DNA of 62,436 bases from Ga0077527 sp021300125. GTDB taxonomy: Bacteria; Pseudomonadota; Gammaproteobacteria; Burkholderiales; SG8-41. Shown here piece by piece: positions 46,330-59,810 of this stretch; position 1 is the stretch's first letter; the number at the start of each line of letters is the position of its first letter. A program made the translations under genes and the position numbers. The stretch lies in NCBI GenBank assembly GCA_046339595.1, contig JBKDUF010000139.1:1-62436 (forward strand), read 5' to 3'. The notes under the pieces are model-generated. The model saw nothing but the letters and a program-made list of their open reading frames with translations, did not search any database and was not told the DNA's origin.

Positions 46330-46965
46330 GTGTTCCGCGCGCTGGCGCTGGCGCTGCTCCTGCTGTCAGCCGCCGGACTCGCGGCAGCCCAGCAGAATAC
46401 GCCCTACATCGTGCGGGCGGATATCGATTACCGGGTCATTTCACCCCAGCCGACGGATCCCAAGGGGCCGATCGAGGTCATCGATTTTTTCTGGTACGGC
46501 TGCCCCTACTGCTACCGCCTGCAGCCGGCGCTGGAGCGCTGGATCCGCGCCAAACCGGCCGATGTCACCGTGCGGCGCATTCCGGTGATCCTGCGCGAGA
46601 GCTGGGCACCGCATGCCCGCATCTACTACACCCTCGAGGCGCTGGGCGAAGTCGAGCGCCTGCACCAGCAGGTTTATCAGGGCTATCACGTCGAAGAACT
46701 GTTCATGAGCCGCCCCGAGGTGATGTCGGACTGGGCGGTACACCACGGCATTGCACGCGAGCGCTGGGACGCGGCCTATCACTCGCCGGAAGTGGCGCGC
46801 CGGGTGGAGGAAGCGGCGAGGCTCACCCGCGCCTACGGCGTTACCGGCACGCCATCGCTGGTGGTGGACGGTCGCTACCTGACTTCGGGCAACATGGCCG
46901 AAACCCTCGACGGCATGATCCCGATCCTCAACGGACTGGTCGCGCGGGTGCGGGCGATCCGCTGA
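46330..46965 (+). CDS. second DsbA-like thiol:disulfide oxidoreductase, active site CPYC
   Basis: The 211-aa product is a paralogue of the DsbA just upstream: signal peptide (MFRALALALLLLSAAGLAAA), active site CPYC at residues 58-61 in FFWYGCPYC, and cis-proline loop GTPSLVVDG. GTG at 46330 gives a clean signal peptide; an earlier ATG at 46294, inside dsbA, would add a 12-residue basic extension. CPYC is common in DsbA-like and glutaredoxin-type proteins and tends to be less oxidising than CPHC, so it may act on different substrates. Confidence 0.85.
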   Translation: MFRALALALLLLSAAGLAAAQQNTPYIVRADIDYRVISPQPTDPKGPIEVIDFFWYGCPYCYRLQPALERWIRAKPADVTVRRIPVILRESWAPHARIYYTLEALGEVERLHQQVYQGYHVEELFMSRPEVMSDWAVHHGIARERWDAAYHSPEVARRVEEAARLTRAYGVTGTPSLVVDGRYLTSGNMAETLDGMIPILNGLVARVRAIR

Positions 46966-46981
46966 AGGACGCATCGCATTG

Positions 46982-47758
46982 ATGGACATCGGACAGCGCC
47001 AGACCGTCGTCATCACCGGTGCCTCGGGCGGCCTCGGCGCTGCGCTGGCGCGGTACTATGCCGCAGAGGGCGCCGCGGTCGGACTCATCGCACGGCGCAG
47101 CACCGAACTGCAGGCACTGGCCGCGGAACATCCCGCCCAATACCGGCTGCAATCCGCGGATGTGCGCGACTCGGCGACACTGCGCGCCGCAGCCGACGCA
47201 CTGGTCGCGGCACAGGGCCTGCCCGACATCGTCATCGCCAATGCCGGCGTCAGCATCGGCACGCTGACCGAAGCGCCCGAGGATGAACAGGCCTTCCGCG
47301 ACGTGTTCGAGATCAACGTCATCGGCATGATGAACACCTTCCAGCCCTATGTCGCCGCGATGCGCCAGCGCGGGCGCGGCGTGCTGGTGGGCATCGCCAG
47401 CGTTGCCGGCTATCGCGGACTGCCGGGCTCGGGTGCCTATTCGGCCTCCAAGGCTGCGGCGATCAGCTATCTCGAAAGCCTGCGCGTGGAGCTGCGCGGC
47501 AGCGGCGTCCACGTGATCACGATCTGCCCTGGCTACATCGTTACCGCGATGACGGCGAAAAATCCCTACCGCATGCCCTTCATCATGAGTGCCGACACCG
47601 CGGCAGCAAAGATCGCCACCATCATCGCGCGGCGCAAGCCCTATGCGGTGATTCCCTGGCAGATGGCGGTGGTGGCGCGGCTGATGCATGTGCTGCCGCG
47701 CTGGATCTACGATCCGCTGGCGGCGAAATCCGGCCGCAAGCCGCGGCGCGGGCAATAA
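46982..47758 (+). CDS. short-chain dehydrogenase/reductase
   Basis: The 258-aa protein is a classical SDR. The cofactor motif is TGASGGLG, NAG is at VIANAGVS, and the catalytic residues are Ser (IASVAG), Tyr and Lys in YSASK. The C-terminal third is hydrophobic and ends in a basic tail (GRKPRRG), as in the DltE-like group; the substrate is unknown. ATG at 46982 was preferred to the TTG one codon earlier. It is convergent with glmS, four bases away. Confidence 0.88.
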   Translation: MDIGQRQTVVITGASGGLGAALARYYAAEGAAVGLIARRSTELQALAAEHPAQYRLQSADVRDSATLRAAADALVAAQGLPDIVIANAGVSIGTLTEAPEDEQAFRDVFEINVIGMMNTFQPYVAAMRQRGRGVLVGIASVAGYRGLPGSGAYSASKAAAISYLESLRVELRGSGVHVITICPGYIVTAMTAKNPYRMPFIMSADTAAAKIATIIARRKPYAVIPWQMAVVARLMHVLPRWIYDPLAAKSGRKPRRGQ

Positions 47759-47762
47759 CCGC

Positions 47763-49589
<1,827 letters not shown>

Positions 49590-49606
49590 GATTCAGTCGC
49601 TCCGGT

Positions 49607-50977
49607 TCAAGGTGTTTTCGGCGCCTTGCGCGGCCGTTGCCAGTCTGCGCGGTGTTGCTGGCTTTTGGGATTGAGCACCAGCCCCCCCGGCAGCGTGTCC
49701 TGCCACACTGTCGTCCCGGCACCGATCGTCGCACCCCGCGCCACACGCACCGGCGCCACCAGCTGCACATCGGATCCGATGTGCACCTCGTCCTCGATCA
49801 CCGTGCGGTGCTTGTTGGCGCCGTCGTAGTTGCAGGTGATGGTGCCGGCGCCAATGTTGACGTTGCGACCGACGGTGGAATCGCCGACATAGGCAAGATG
49901 GTTGGCCTTGGAGCCCTCACCCAGCTCGCTGGCCTTGACCTCGACGAAATTGCCGATGTGCACTTCGGCGGCCAGTTGCGTGCCTGGCCGGATGCGTGCG
50001 TAGGGTCCAATGCGGCAGCCTGCGCCGATGCGCGCGCCGTCGAGATGGCAGAAAGGTTCGATGCGGGTGCCGGGTCCGACGGCAACGTCCTTCAGCACGC
50101 AGTTCGCCCCGATGCTGACGCCATCGGCCAGTTCCACCGCGCCCTCGAATACGCAGTTGACATCAATGGCGACGTCGCGGCCGCAACCCAGAGTGCCGCG
50201 CTGGTCGAAACGCGCCGGATCCGCCAGCGTCACGCCGGCTTCGAGCAGGCGCGCAGCCTGGCGTTTCTGGTAGAGGCGCTCGAGCTGCGCCAGCTGCACA
50301 CGGCTGTTGACGCCCTCGGTCTCGCCCGCATCTGCCGCCACGACGCCGGTGACCGCTACGCGGTCCTTCACTGCCAGCGCCACGACGTCGGTCAGGTAAT
50401 ACTCATTCTGGGCATTGCGGTTGCGCAGTTTGGGCAGCCACTGTTTCAGCTTCGCGGTGGGCAGCACCATGATGCCGGTGTTGATTTCGCGGATTTTGCG
50501 CTGCGCCGCGGTGGCATCCTTCTGCTCGACGATGCCGGTGACGCGCTTGGCCCTGTTGCGCAGGATGCGCCCGTAGCCGGACGGATCCTCCAGTTCAGTG
50601 GTCAGAATCGCGAGGCCATTGCCGGCCGCTTTGAGCAGCGCGCGCAGCGTGTCGGCACGCACCAGCGGCACATCGCCATACAGCACCAGGGTCAGCGGTG
50701 CCGGGGTCAGCTGCGGCAAGGCCTGCTGTACCGCGTGTCCGGTGCCCAGCTGGGGCTCCTGCAGCGCGTAGACGAGATCGTCCCCGCTCAGTGCCGCACG
50801 CACCTGCTCACCGCCGTGGCCATGCACGACACAGATGCGTTCGGCCGAGAGTTCGCGCGCGGTGGCAATGACATGGGCAATCAGCGGCCTGCCGGCGAGA
50901 GCGTGCAGGACCTTGGGCAAATCGGAATTCATCCGCTTGCCCTTGCCCGCGGCAAGGATGACGACCTGAAAGCGCAT
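49607..50977 (-). CDS. glmU: bifunctional N-acetylglucosamine-1-phosphate uridyltransferase / glucosamine-1-phosphate acetyltransferase
   Basis: The 456-aa enzyme performs the last two steps to UDP-GlcNAc. The N-terminal pyrophosphorylase starts VILAAGKGKRMNSDLPKVLH, and the C-terminal left-handed beta-helix (from about 250) has repeated hexapeptides and the acetyltransferase stretch NHLAYVGDSTVG with YDGANKHRTVI. The terminator at 51035-51064 separates it from the atp operon. Confidence 0.95.
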   Translation of the reverse strand: MRFQVVILAAGKGKRMNSDLPKVLHALAGRPLIAHVIATARELSAERICVVHGHGGEQVRAALSGDDLVYALQEPQLGTGHAVQQALPQLTPAPLTLVLYGDVPLVRADTLRALLKAAGNGLAILTTELEDPSGYGRILRNRAKRVTGIVEQKDATAAQRKIREINTGIMVLPTAKLKQWLPKLRNRNAQNEYYLTDVVALAVKDRVAVTGVVAADAGETEGVNSRVQLAQLERLYQKRQAARLLEAGVTLADPARFDQRGTLGCGRDVAIDVNCVFEGAVELADGVSIGANCVLKDVAVGPGTRIEPFCHLDGARIGAGCRIGPYARIRPGTQLAAEVHIGNFVEVKASELGEGSKANHLAYVGDSTVGRNVNIGAGTITCNYDGANKHRTVIEDEVHIGSDVQLVAPVRVARGATIGAGTTVWQDTLPGGLVLNPKSQQHRADWQRPRKAPKTP

Positions 50978-51034
50978 CGTGAAATTATCGCATGAAGGCC
51001 CACGGCAGCCGGATCACGCTGGCGGGCCCGGCAA

Positions 51035-51064
51035 CAAAAAAGGGCGGCCGCGGCCGCCCTTTTT
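51035..51064 (-). terminator. symmetrical rho-independent terminator at the end of the atp operon
   Basis: A perfect 18-base GC palindrome (51042-51059) is flanked by AAAAAA on the left and TTTTT on the right, so it can stop transcription in both directions. Its natural use is to end the leftward atp transcript before glmU. Confidence 0.9.
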
Positions 51065-51082
51065 GCAGGATCTGCTGCGGGC

Positions 51083-51514
51083 TCAGCGCTTGCCGCGGAG
51101 TTTGCGAATCGCCGCAAGCTGGGCCGCGAGCATCGCCAGCTCGGCCTCGACCGTGGCGACTTCCTGCTTGCCCTGGGCGTTCTTGCGTGACTCTTCGGCG
51201 GCTTTCAGCGCCTCGCTGGCCTTGGCCTCGTCCAGGTCGGCGCCGCGGATCGCGGTATCGGCGAGCACGGTGACCACCCTGGGCTGCACTTCCAGCACGC
51301 CGCCGGCGACGAAGATGAATTCCTCGGCACCGCCGCCCGCGGGCTTGATGCGCACTTCGCCGGGCTTGATGCGGGTGATCAGCGGTGTGTGGCGGGGATA
51401 GATGCCGAGCTCGCCGGTTTCGCCGGGCAGCACGACGAACTCCGCCTCGCCGGAATAGATCTGCTCTTCCGCGCTGACGACGTCGACATGCAGGGTTTGT
51501 GCGGCTTCAGCCAT
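51083..51514 (-). CDS. atpC: ATP synthase epsilon subunit
   Basis: The 143-aa subunit has the N-terminal beta-sandwich (HVDVVSAEEQIYSGEAEFVVLPGETGELGI) and a C-terminal helical hairpin (AEESRKNAQG...LAMLAAQLAAIRKL) that can inhibit ATP hydrolysis. Last gene of the atp operon, directly before the terminator. Confidence 0.95.
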   Translation of the reverse strand: MAEAAQTLHVDVVSAEEQIYSGEAEFVVLPGETGELGIYPRHTPLITRIKPGEVRIKPAGGGAEEFIFVAGGVLEVQPRVVTVLADTAIRGADLDEAKASEALKAAEESRKNAQGKQEVATVEAELAMLAAQLAAIRKLRGKR

Positions 51515-51556
51515 GAAAGATGTCCTTGCCCGTTGATCTGCCGTTTACTGCAGGGC

Positions 51557-52957
<1,401 letters not shown>

Positions 52958-52990
52958 GGTCAATTCCTGGATAAAGTTTTCTGCAATCAA

Positions 52991-53854
52991 TCAGACCGCG
53001 GCGGCGCCGCCGACGATCTCGGATAGCTCCTTGGTGATCGAAGCCTGGCGCGACTTGTTGTAGACCAGCGTCAGTTCGTCAATCACGTTGGCGGCATTGT
53101 CGGAGGCGGCCTTCATTGCCACCATCCGCGCCGACTGCTCGGATGCCATGTTCTCGGCCACCGCCTGATAGATCAGCGCCTCGATGTAGCGGGTGAGCAG
53201 CTGGTCGAGCACCGCCTGCGCGTCGGGTTCGTAGATGTAATCCCACGAGGTTTCCGGCGCGCCCAGCGCGTCGCCCGACAGCGGCAGCAGCTGTTCGACC
53301 ACCGGTTCCTGCTTTATCGTATTGACGAACTTGGTGTAGACGATCAGCAGGCGGTCAAAGCGGTCCTGGGTATAGCCGTCGATCATGACCTTCAGCGCGC
53401 CGATCAGCTTTTCCATGTGCGGCTTGTCGCCGAGCGCGGTGACCTGGGACACCACCCTGGCGCCAAGGCGCTGCATGAAACCCAGGCCCTTGTTGCCGAT
53501 GGCGCAGACCTCGATTTCCTCGCCCTGGGCCTCGAGTTCCTTGATCTTGTTCAGCGCCAGGCGCAGTGCGTTGGTGTTGAGACCGCCGCAAAGGCCCTTG
53601 TCGGTGGTGACGACAATGAGGCCCACGCGCTGCACCGTGTCGCGCGACACCAGGAAGGGATGCCGGTACTCGGGGTTGGCGTGGCTGATGTTGGCTGCCA
53701 CGTTGCGGATCTTCTCGCTGTACGGGCGCGCAGTGCGCATGCGCTCCTGAGCGCGGCGCATTTTCGAGGCCGCCACCATTTCCATGGCCTTGGTGATCTT
53801 GCGCGTGTTCTGCACGCTCTTGATCTTGGTGCGGATTTCCTTCGAGCCAGGCAT
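52991..53854 (-). CDS. atpG: ATP synthase gamma subunit
   Basis: The 287-aa rotor shaft has the terminal helices typical of the family: KEIRTKIKSVQNTRKITKAMEMVAA-type start (read in the first 30 residues) and MKAASDNAANVIDELTL with ITKELSEIVGGA at the end. TTDKGLCGGLN marks the central Rossmann-like domain. Confidence 0.95.
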   Translation of the reverse strand: MPGSKEIRTKIKSVQNTRKITKAMEMVAASKMRRAQERMRTARPYSEKIRNVAANISHANPEYRHPFLVSRDTVQRVGLIVVTTDKGLCGGLNTNALRLALNKIKELEAQGEEIEVCAIGNKGLGFMQRLGARVVSQVTALGDKPHMEKLIGALKVMIDGYTQDRFDRLLIVYTKFVNTIKQEPVVEQLLPLSGDALGAPETSWDYIYEPDAQAVLDQLLTRYIEALIYQAVAENMASEQSARMVAMKAASDNAANVIDELTLVYNKSRQASITKELSEIVGGAAAV

Positions 53855-53894
53855 GTCAGTAAGTGTCTGTTTTTAAAGGATAAAAGAGATACGG

Positions 53895-55436
<1,542 letters not shown>

Positions 55437-55446
55437 GGTGTTGCTC

Positions 55447-55983
55447 CTAGTGGGTCAGCGCGGCGGCCATCGCGTCTAGCTTGCCGCGCACCGTTGCATC
55501 AATGACTTTGTCGCCGACCAGGATCTTCAGGCCGCCGATGAGTTTGGGATCGAGTTCGACCTTGGCCGTGATCCTGCGGCCGTATTTCTGCTCCAGCGCC
55601 GACACCAGCGACTTGAGCTGGGCATCCTCGACCGGCAGCGCGGAAACCACGGTGGCTTCCATCGTGCCCTCGTGCTCGCGCCGTAGCGACTCGAACGATC
55701 CGCGGATCTGGCCGGCAACGCCGAGACGGCGGTTCTGCGCCAGTACCTGCACGAAGTTGCGCGCCTCGCCGGACAGATGCTTGCCGATGGCGCCGATGAT
55801 CAGCGCCTCGACCTGGGCTGCGCTGACCTGGGGTGCCGCAATCACCGCAGCAACCTGCGGTTCGGCTACCACCGTTTCAATCAGCGCCAGCGCGTCGGAC
55901 CAGGCCGGCAGCGCGTTCTGCTCTCGGGCGAGGCGGAAGGCCGCTTCGGCGTAGGGACGGGCAATGGTGACGGGTTCGGCCAT
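55447..55983 (-). CDS. atpH: ATP synthase delta subunit
   Basis: The 178-aa stator subunit connects the b dimer to the alpha subunits. The N-terminal helical bundle starts TIARPYAEAAFRLA and the C-terminal part ends KLIGGLKILVGDKVIDATVRGKL, a family hallmark. Confidence 0.94.
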   Translation of the reverse strand: MAEPVTIARPYAEAAFRLAREQNALPAWSDALALIETVVAEPQVAAVIAAPQVSAAQVEALIIGAIGKHLSGEARNFVQVLAQNRRLGVAGQIRGSFESLRREHEGTMEATVVSALPVEDAQLKSLVSALEQKYGRRITAKVELDPKLIGGLKILVGDKVIDATVRGKLDAMAAALTH

Positions 55984-55996
55984 GTCGGTGTCGGGA

Positions 55997-56467
55997 TCAG
56001 AGCTGTTTCTGCACAGCGGCGATCAGGTCGGCGTGGGCCTTGGCATCGATCTCGCGCTTGAGGATCTGCTCGGCACCGGCCACGGCGAGGGCCGCAACCT
56101 GGGTACGCAGGCTTTCCTTGGCGCGCGCGACCTCCTGTTCGATCTCGGACTTGGCGCCGGCGACGAGTCGTTCGCCCTCGGCCCTCGCCGAAGCCTTGGC
56201 TTCCTCGATCATCTGGCTGGCGCGTTTCTCGGCCTGGCTGACGATCTCGGTGGCGCGGTCGCGCGCCTGGTTGATCGCTTCCTCGGCCTGCCTCGCCGAA
56301 CGCGCGAGCGACTGCTGCCCGGCCTCGGCCGCGGCCAGGCCGTCGGCGATGCGCTTGGTGCGCTCGTCCATGGCGCTGGTGATCATCGGCCACACGAAGC
56401 GCACCGAAAACCAGATCAGCGCCGCGAAGGACAGGGCCTGGACGAACAGGGTGGCGTTGATGTTCAT
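55997..56467 (-). CDS. atpF: ATP synthase b subunit
   Basis: The 156-aa peripheral stalk protein starts with one membrane segment (MNINATLFVQALSFAALIWF), then WPMITSAMDERTKRIADGL and a long charged helix rich in Ala, Glu, Arg and Lys. The length matches E. coli b. A single b gene means a b homodimer. Confidence 0.94.
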   Translation of the reverse strand: MNINATLFVQALSFAALIWFSVRFVWPMITSAMDERTKRIADGLAAAEAGQQSLARSARQAEEAINQARDRATEIVSQAEKRASQMIEEAKASARAEGERLVAGAKSEIEQEVARAKESLRTQVAALAVAGAEQILKREIDAKAHADLIAAVQKQL

Positions 56468-56494
56468 GGCTTGAAGCCCCTGTCGGGATGAGGA

Positions 56495-56764
56495 TTACTT
56501 GGCCAGCACGCTCAGCAGCGGGTTGGCAAAGCCGAAGAACATGGCAATACCGACACCGATCAGGAACGCGGCGTCGATCAGGCCGGCGAGCAGGAACATG
56601 AATTTTTGCAGTTGCGGGATCAGTTCCGGCTGGCGGGCCGCGGCTTCGAGGAATTTCGAGCCCATGATGCCGATGCCGATACAGGCACCGATGGCGCCGA
56701 GGCCGATGATGATGCCGATGCCGAGCGCGGTGTAGCCCTGGATGACGGCGGCGAATTGTTCCAT
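56495..56764 (-). CDS. atpE: ATP synthase c subunit
   Basis: The 89-aa ring-forming protein has two membrane helices joined by the polar ARQPEL loop. The ion-carrying carboxylate is D64 in LLAGLIDAAFLIG. The absence of the Gln/Glu/Ser set of sodium-binding c subunits points to proton coupling. Confidence 0.95.
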   Translation of the reverse strand: MEQFAAVIQGYTALGIGIIIGLGAIGACIGIGIMGSKFLEAAARQPELIPQLQKFMFLLAGLIDAAFLIGVGIAMFFGFANPLLSVLAK

Positions 56765-56823
56765 TTTGAAGTTCCCTTTCTGTCGGACGAGGTGATTACA
56801 GGAGAGTTAGAAACCGTGGCAAA

Positions 56824-57648
56824 TCAGTGATGCTCGTGAGCCATCGCAATGTACACGCACGACAGCACCATGAAGATGAACGCCTGAAGCAGGATGATCA
56901 GGATGTGAAACACCGCCCAGCCCCAGTAGAGGACACCCGCGGCGGCGCCGGCAATGGCCCCGCCCAGGGTGGCCGCGGCGAGCGTGCCGAGCAGGCCAAG
57001 CAGCATGAAGATCAGCTCGCCGGCATACATGTTGCCGAACAGACGCATCGCCAGCGACACCGGCTTGGCCAGATATTCGATGATGTTGAGCAGCAGGTTG
57101 GGGATCCACAGCACCGGGTGGCTGCCGAAGGGGGCCGTGAACAGTTCATGCACGAAGCCGCCCGCGCCCTTGGCCTTGAAGCTGAAGAAGATCGTCAGCA
57201 GGAAGATCGTCAGCGACATCGCGAAGGTGGTGTTGAGGTCGGTGGTAGGCACCGGTTTCCAGTAGGGCAGGCCGGCGGCGCCGGTGACGGTCGCCACCCA
57301 GTCGATGGGCAGCAGGTCCATCAGGTTCATCATGAACACCCAGACGAAAATGGTCAGGGCCAGCGGCGCGAGAAACTTGCGCTCGCCCGGGAACACGCCC
57401 TTGACGGTCTCGTCGACGAATTCCACCACCAGCTCGATGAATCCCTGCACCGGGCCGGGTACTCCGGCGGTGGCGCGGCGCGCCACCAGGTAGAAAAAGC
57501 CGATGCCGATGAGGCCGGTGATCCAGCCCATCAGGATGGTGTCGAGATGGAAAGTCCAGAAACCTTCGCCGAAGCGGAGGTTGGTCAGGTGATGACCGAT
57601 GTATTCGCCCGCGTTTTGCGGTGCCTGCCCGGCAGCCAAGATGACCAC
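56824..57648 (-). CDS. atpB: ATP synthase a subunit
   Basis: The product (about 274 aa) forms the proton half-channels. The essential arginine is in LAMRLFGNMYAGELI, and the helices follow the usual order. GTG at 57648 was chosen because AAGAGAT precedes it and because atpI ends just upstream at 57663; a frame that continues much further up overlaps atpI and is not credible. A TTG three codons later is an alternative. Confidence 0.9.
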   Translation of the reverse strand: MVILAAGQAPQNAGEYIGHHLTNLRFGEGFWTFHLDTILMGWITGLIGIGFFYLVARRATAGVPGPVQGFIELVVEFVDETVKGVFPGERKFLAPLALTIFVWVFMMNLMDLLPIDWVATVTGAAGLPYWKPVPTTDLNTTFAMSLTIFLLTIFFSFKAKGAGGFVHELFTAPFGSHPVLWIPNLLLNIIEYLAKPVSLAMRLFGNMYAGELIFMLLGLLGTLAAATLGGAIAGAAAGVLYWGWAVFHILIILLQAFIFMVLSCVYIAMAHEHH

Positions 57649-57662
57649 GTCAAATCTCTTTC

Positions 57663-58076
57663 TTACTTGCCTGTTGCCAGCGGCAGGGCCAGCGGATGGG
57701 CCAGCACTGCCGCGATGAAACCGGCCAGAAACGGAGCCGCGGCCGGGCCGCCCTCCGCACTCAAACCCCAGAACAGCAGGCCCAGAGCCACCGTGACTTT
57801 GAGGGCCGTTCCACAAAGGTGACCCCACAACAGCCCAGATGCACTGCGCCCGGGAACCAGACGCTGCCCGGCAAAAAAAGCCAAGCTGCCCGCGAGGGCA
57901 CAACCCGAGCCCGCAGCCAGCGCGACGGCAAACTGGGCATCAAACCCGATCAGCCCGATGACAGCGCCGGTCACCGCGATGGCGACCTGCAGTGCAGCAA
58001 CCAGCCGCGCTACCGCAGGCAAAGCCGGATTTGCCAGGAACCGTGCAGGTGCAAGCCCAGCCCTTGCCTTTGGCAA
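57663..58076 (-). CDS. atpI: ATP synthase-associated protein AtpI
   Basis: The 137-aa protein has four hydrophobic helices (VAALQVAIAVTGAVIGLIGF, AVALAAGSGCALAGSLAFF, ALKVTVALGLLFW, FLAGFIAAVLAHPLALPL), as expected for AtpI, which assists c-ring assembly. It is poorly conserved; position immediately before atpB is the main support. Confidence 0.85.
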   Translation of the reverse strand: MPKARAGLAPARFLANPALPAVARLVAALQVAIAVTGAVIGLIGFDAQFAVALAAGSGCALAGSLAFFAGQRLVPGRSASGLLWGHLCGTALKVTVALGLLFWGLSAEGGPAAAPFLAGFIAAVLAHPLALPLATGK

Positions 58077-58146
58077 ACTCCCGATTTTACAATCCCGGTC
58101 GCTGAAGCGTCAAATAACTGCGTCATATTGCGCTGCAACCTTCCCG

Positions 58147-59004
58147 TCAACGCAACCGGGACAATATGCCATCGAGCTGTTCCAGCGTGCGGTAATCAAT
58201 CACCAGCCGGCCGCTGCCCTTGCGTGGCCCGGCACGGATCTGCACCTTTGTGCCGAGGCGTTCCGACAGTTCCTCCTCCAGCCGGGCCACATCACGGTCC
58301 TTGCGCACGGTTTTGCCCGAGCCGGGCACGGCTTTGCGCAGCAGCTCGGCAACGCGGCGCTCGACTTCCCGCACGGACCAGCCCTGGCTGGCAATCTCCT
58401 GTGCCAGTCCCGCCTGGCGTTCAGCGGGCAGGGCGAGCAGGGCGCGGGCATGTCCCATCTCGAGGCGGGCCTCGCCCAGCAGCTCGCGTACGGGCGGTGC
58501 CAGTTCCAGCAGTCGCAGCAGGTTGCTCACTGCAGCACGTGATTTGCCGACGGCATCAGCCACCGCCTGGTGAGTCAGCGAGAATTCGCGGATCAGGCGT
58601 TCGAGCCCGACCGCCTCCTCCAGGGCGTTGAGGTCTTCGCGCTGGATATTTTCAATCAGCGCCACCGCCAGCGCCTGCTGGTCGGGCACATCGCGCACCA
58701 GCACCGGCACGCTGGACAACCCGGCCAGGCGGGCCGCGCGCCAGCGGCGTTCTCCGGCGATGATTTCGTAGCGCCCGCCGCCCAGCGACCGAACCAGGAT
58801 CGGCTGCATCACACCCTGTACCTTGATCGAGTCCGCCAGGGCGTTAAGGGCTTCCTGGTCCATGCGCGAGCGTGGCTGGTATTTGCCGGGCTGCAGCGCA
58901 GTCACCGGCAAGGTCGCGGTCGCATCTGTCGTCGCGGGCGCCGGCGCGCTGTCGCTTCCGAGCAGGGCATCAAGCCCCCGACCCAGTCCTTTTGCTTTGA
59001 CCAT
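58147..59004 (-). CDS. parB: chromosome partitioning protein ParB
   Basis: The 285-aa CTPase/DNA-binding protein loads at parS and spreads. It starts KGLGRGLDALLG, has the CTP-binding GERRWRAARLAGL and ENIQREDLN motifs, and a helix-turn-helix with TDAVGKSRAAVSNLLRLL-like sequence (HQAVADAVGKSRAAVSNLLR). Its ATG overlaps the parA stop by one base. Confidence 0.95.
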   Translation of the reverse strand: MVKAKGLGRGLDALLGSDSAPAPATTDATATLPVTALQPGKYQPRSRMDQEALNALADSIKVQGVMQPILVRSLGGGRYEIIAGERRWRAARLAGLSSVPVLVRDVPDQQALAVALIENIQREDLNALEEAVGLERLIREFSLTHQAVADAVGKSRAAVSNLLRLLELAPPVRELLGEARLEMGHARALLALPAERQAGLAQEIASQGWSVREVERRVAELLRKAVPGSGKTVRKDRDVARLEEELSERLGTKVQIRAGPRKGSGRLVIDYRTLEQLDGILSRLR

Positions 59005-59810
59005 CAGCGATACTCCGGCGTAGCCTGGCGGGCAACGGATTCGGCGCGGTTCAGCATTTCTCCGGCCAGTGCAAGATAGGCCTGCGCGCCCTTGGAACTG
59101 CGGTCGAATTCCAGCGCAGGCAGGCCATGGCTGGGGGCTTCGGCGAGGCGCACATTGCGCGGGATCACGGTGCGGTACACCTTGTCGCCGAAATGCTGCA
59201 GCAACTGCGCGGACACCTGCTGGGCGAGGGTGTTGCGCGGGTCAAACATGGTGCGCAGCAGGCCCTCGATCTCGAGTTGCGGATTGAGGTTGGCACGCAC
59301 GCGCTTGATGGTGCCAACCAGATCCGAAAGTCCCTCCAGCGCGTAGTACTCGCACTGCATCGGGATTATCACCGCGTGTGCTGCGGTGAGACCGTTCACG
59401 GTGAGCAGGTTCAGCGCAGGAGGACAATCGATGAGGATGTAATCGTATTCGCTGGCTACCGTGGCAAGCGCCGCCTTGAGCCGCGTTTCGCGCTGCTCGA
59501 CCTCGATCAGTTCGACTTCGGCACCGGCGAGGTCGCGGTTCGCGGGCAGCACGTCAAAACCGGCACCGGAACGCTGTCGGGCCTCAGCCACCGACTTCTC
59601 GCCGATCAGCACATGGTAAACAGTGGTGGCCAGCGCACGCTTGTCGATGCCGCTGCCCATGGTGGCATTGCCCTGGGGATCGAGGTCGACCAGCAGCACG
59701 CGGCGCTGGGTCGCGGCCAGGCTCGCTGCGAGATTGACGCCGGTGGTGGTCTTGCCCACGCCACCTTTCTGGTTGGTGATAGCGATGATGCGCGCGCCGC
59801 TGCCGGTCAT
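59004..59810 (-). CDS. parA: chromosome partitioning ATPase ParA
   Basis: The 268-aa protein has the deviant Walker A KGGVGKTTTGVNLA at residues about 14-28, followed by LLVDLDPQGNATMGSG and LIDCPPALNLLT. It forms a DNA-bound gradient that moves ParB-parS. ATG at 59810 was chosen: it gives the family N-terminus and overlaps the rsmG stop by 4 bases. Confidence 0.95.
   Translation of the reverse strand: MTGSGARIIAITNQKGGVGKTTTGVNLAASLAATQRRVLLVDLDPQGNATMGSGIDKRALATTVYHVLIGEKSVAEARQRSGAGFDVLPANRDLAGAEVELIEVEQRETRLKAALATVASEYDYILIDCPPALNLLTVNGLTAAHAVIIPMQCEYYALEGLSDLVGTIKRVRANLNPQLEIEGLLRTMFDPRNTLAQQVSAQLLQHFGDKVYRTVIPRNVRLAEAPSHGLPALEFDRSSKGAQAYLALAGEMLNRAESVARQATPEYR

Noticed and set aside
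49607..50977. GKGKRM instead of GxGTRM in the GlmU nucleotide loop as an anomaly
   Set aside because: Lysine at this position is, as far as I recall, common in betaproteobacterial GlmU, and the rest of the motif is intact.
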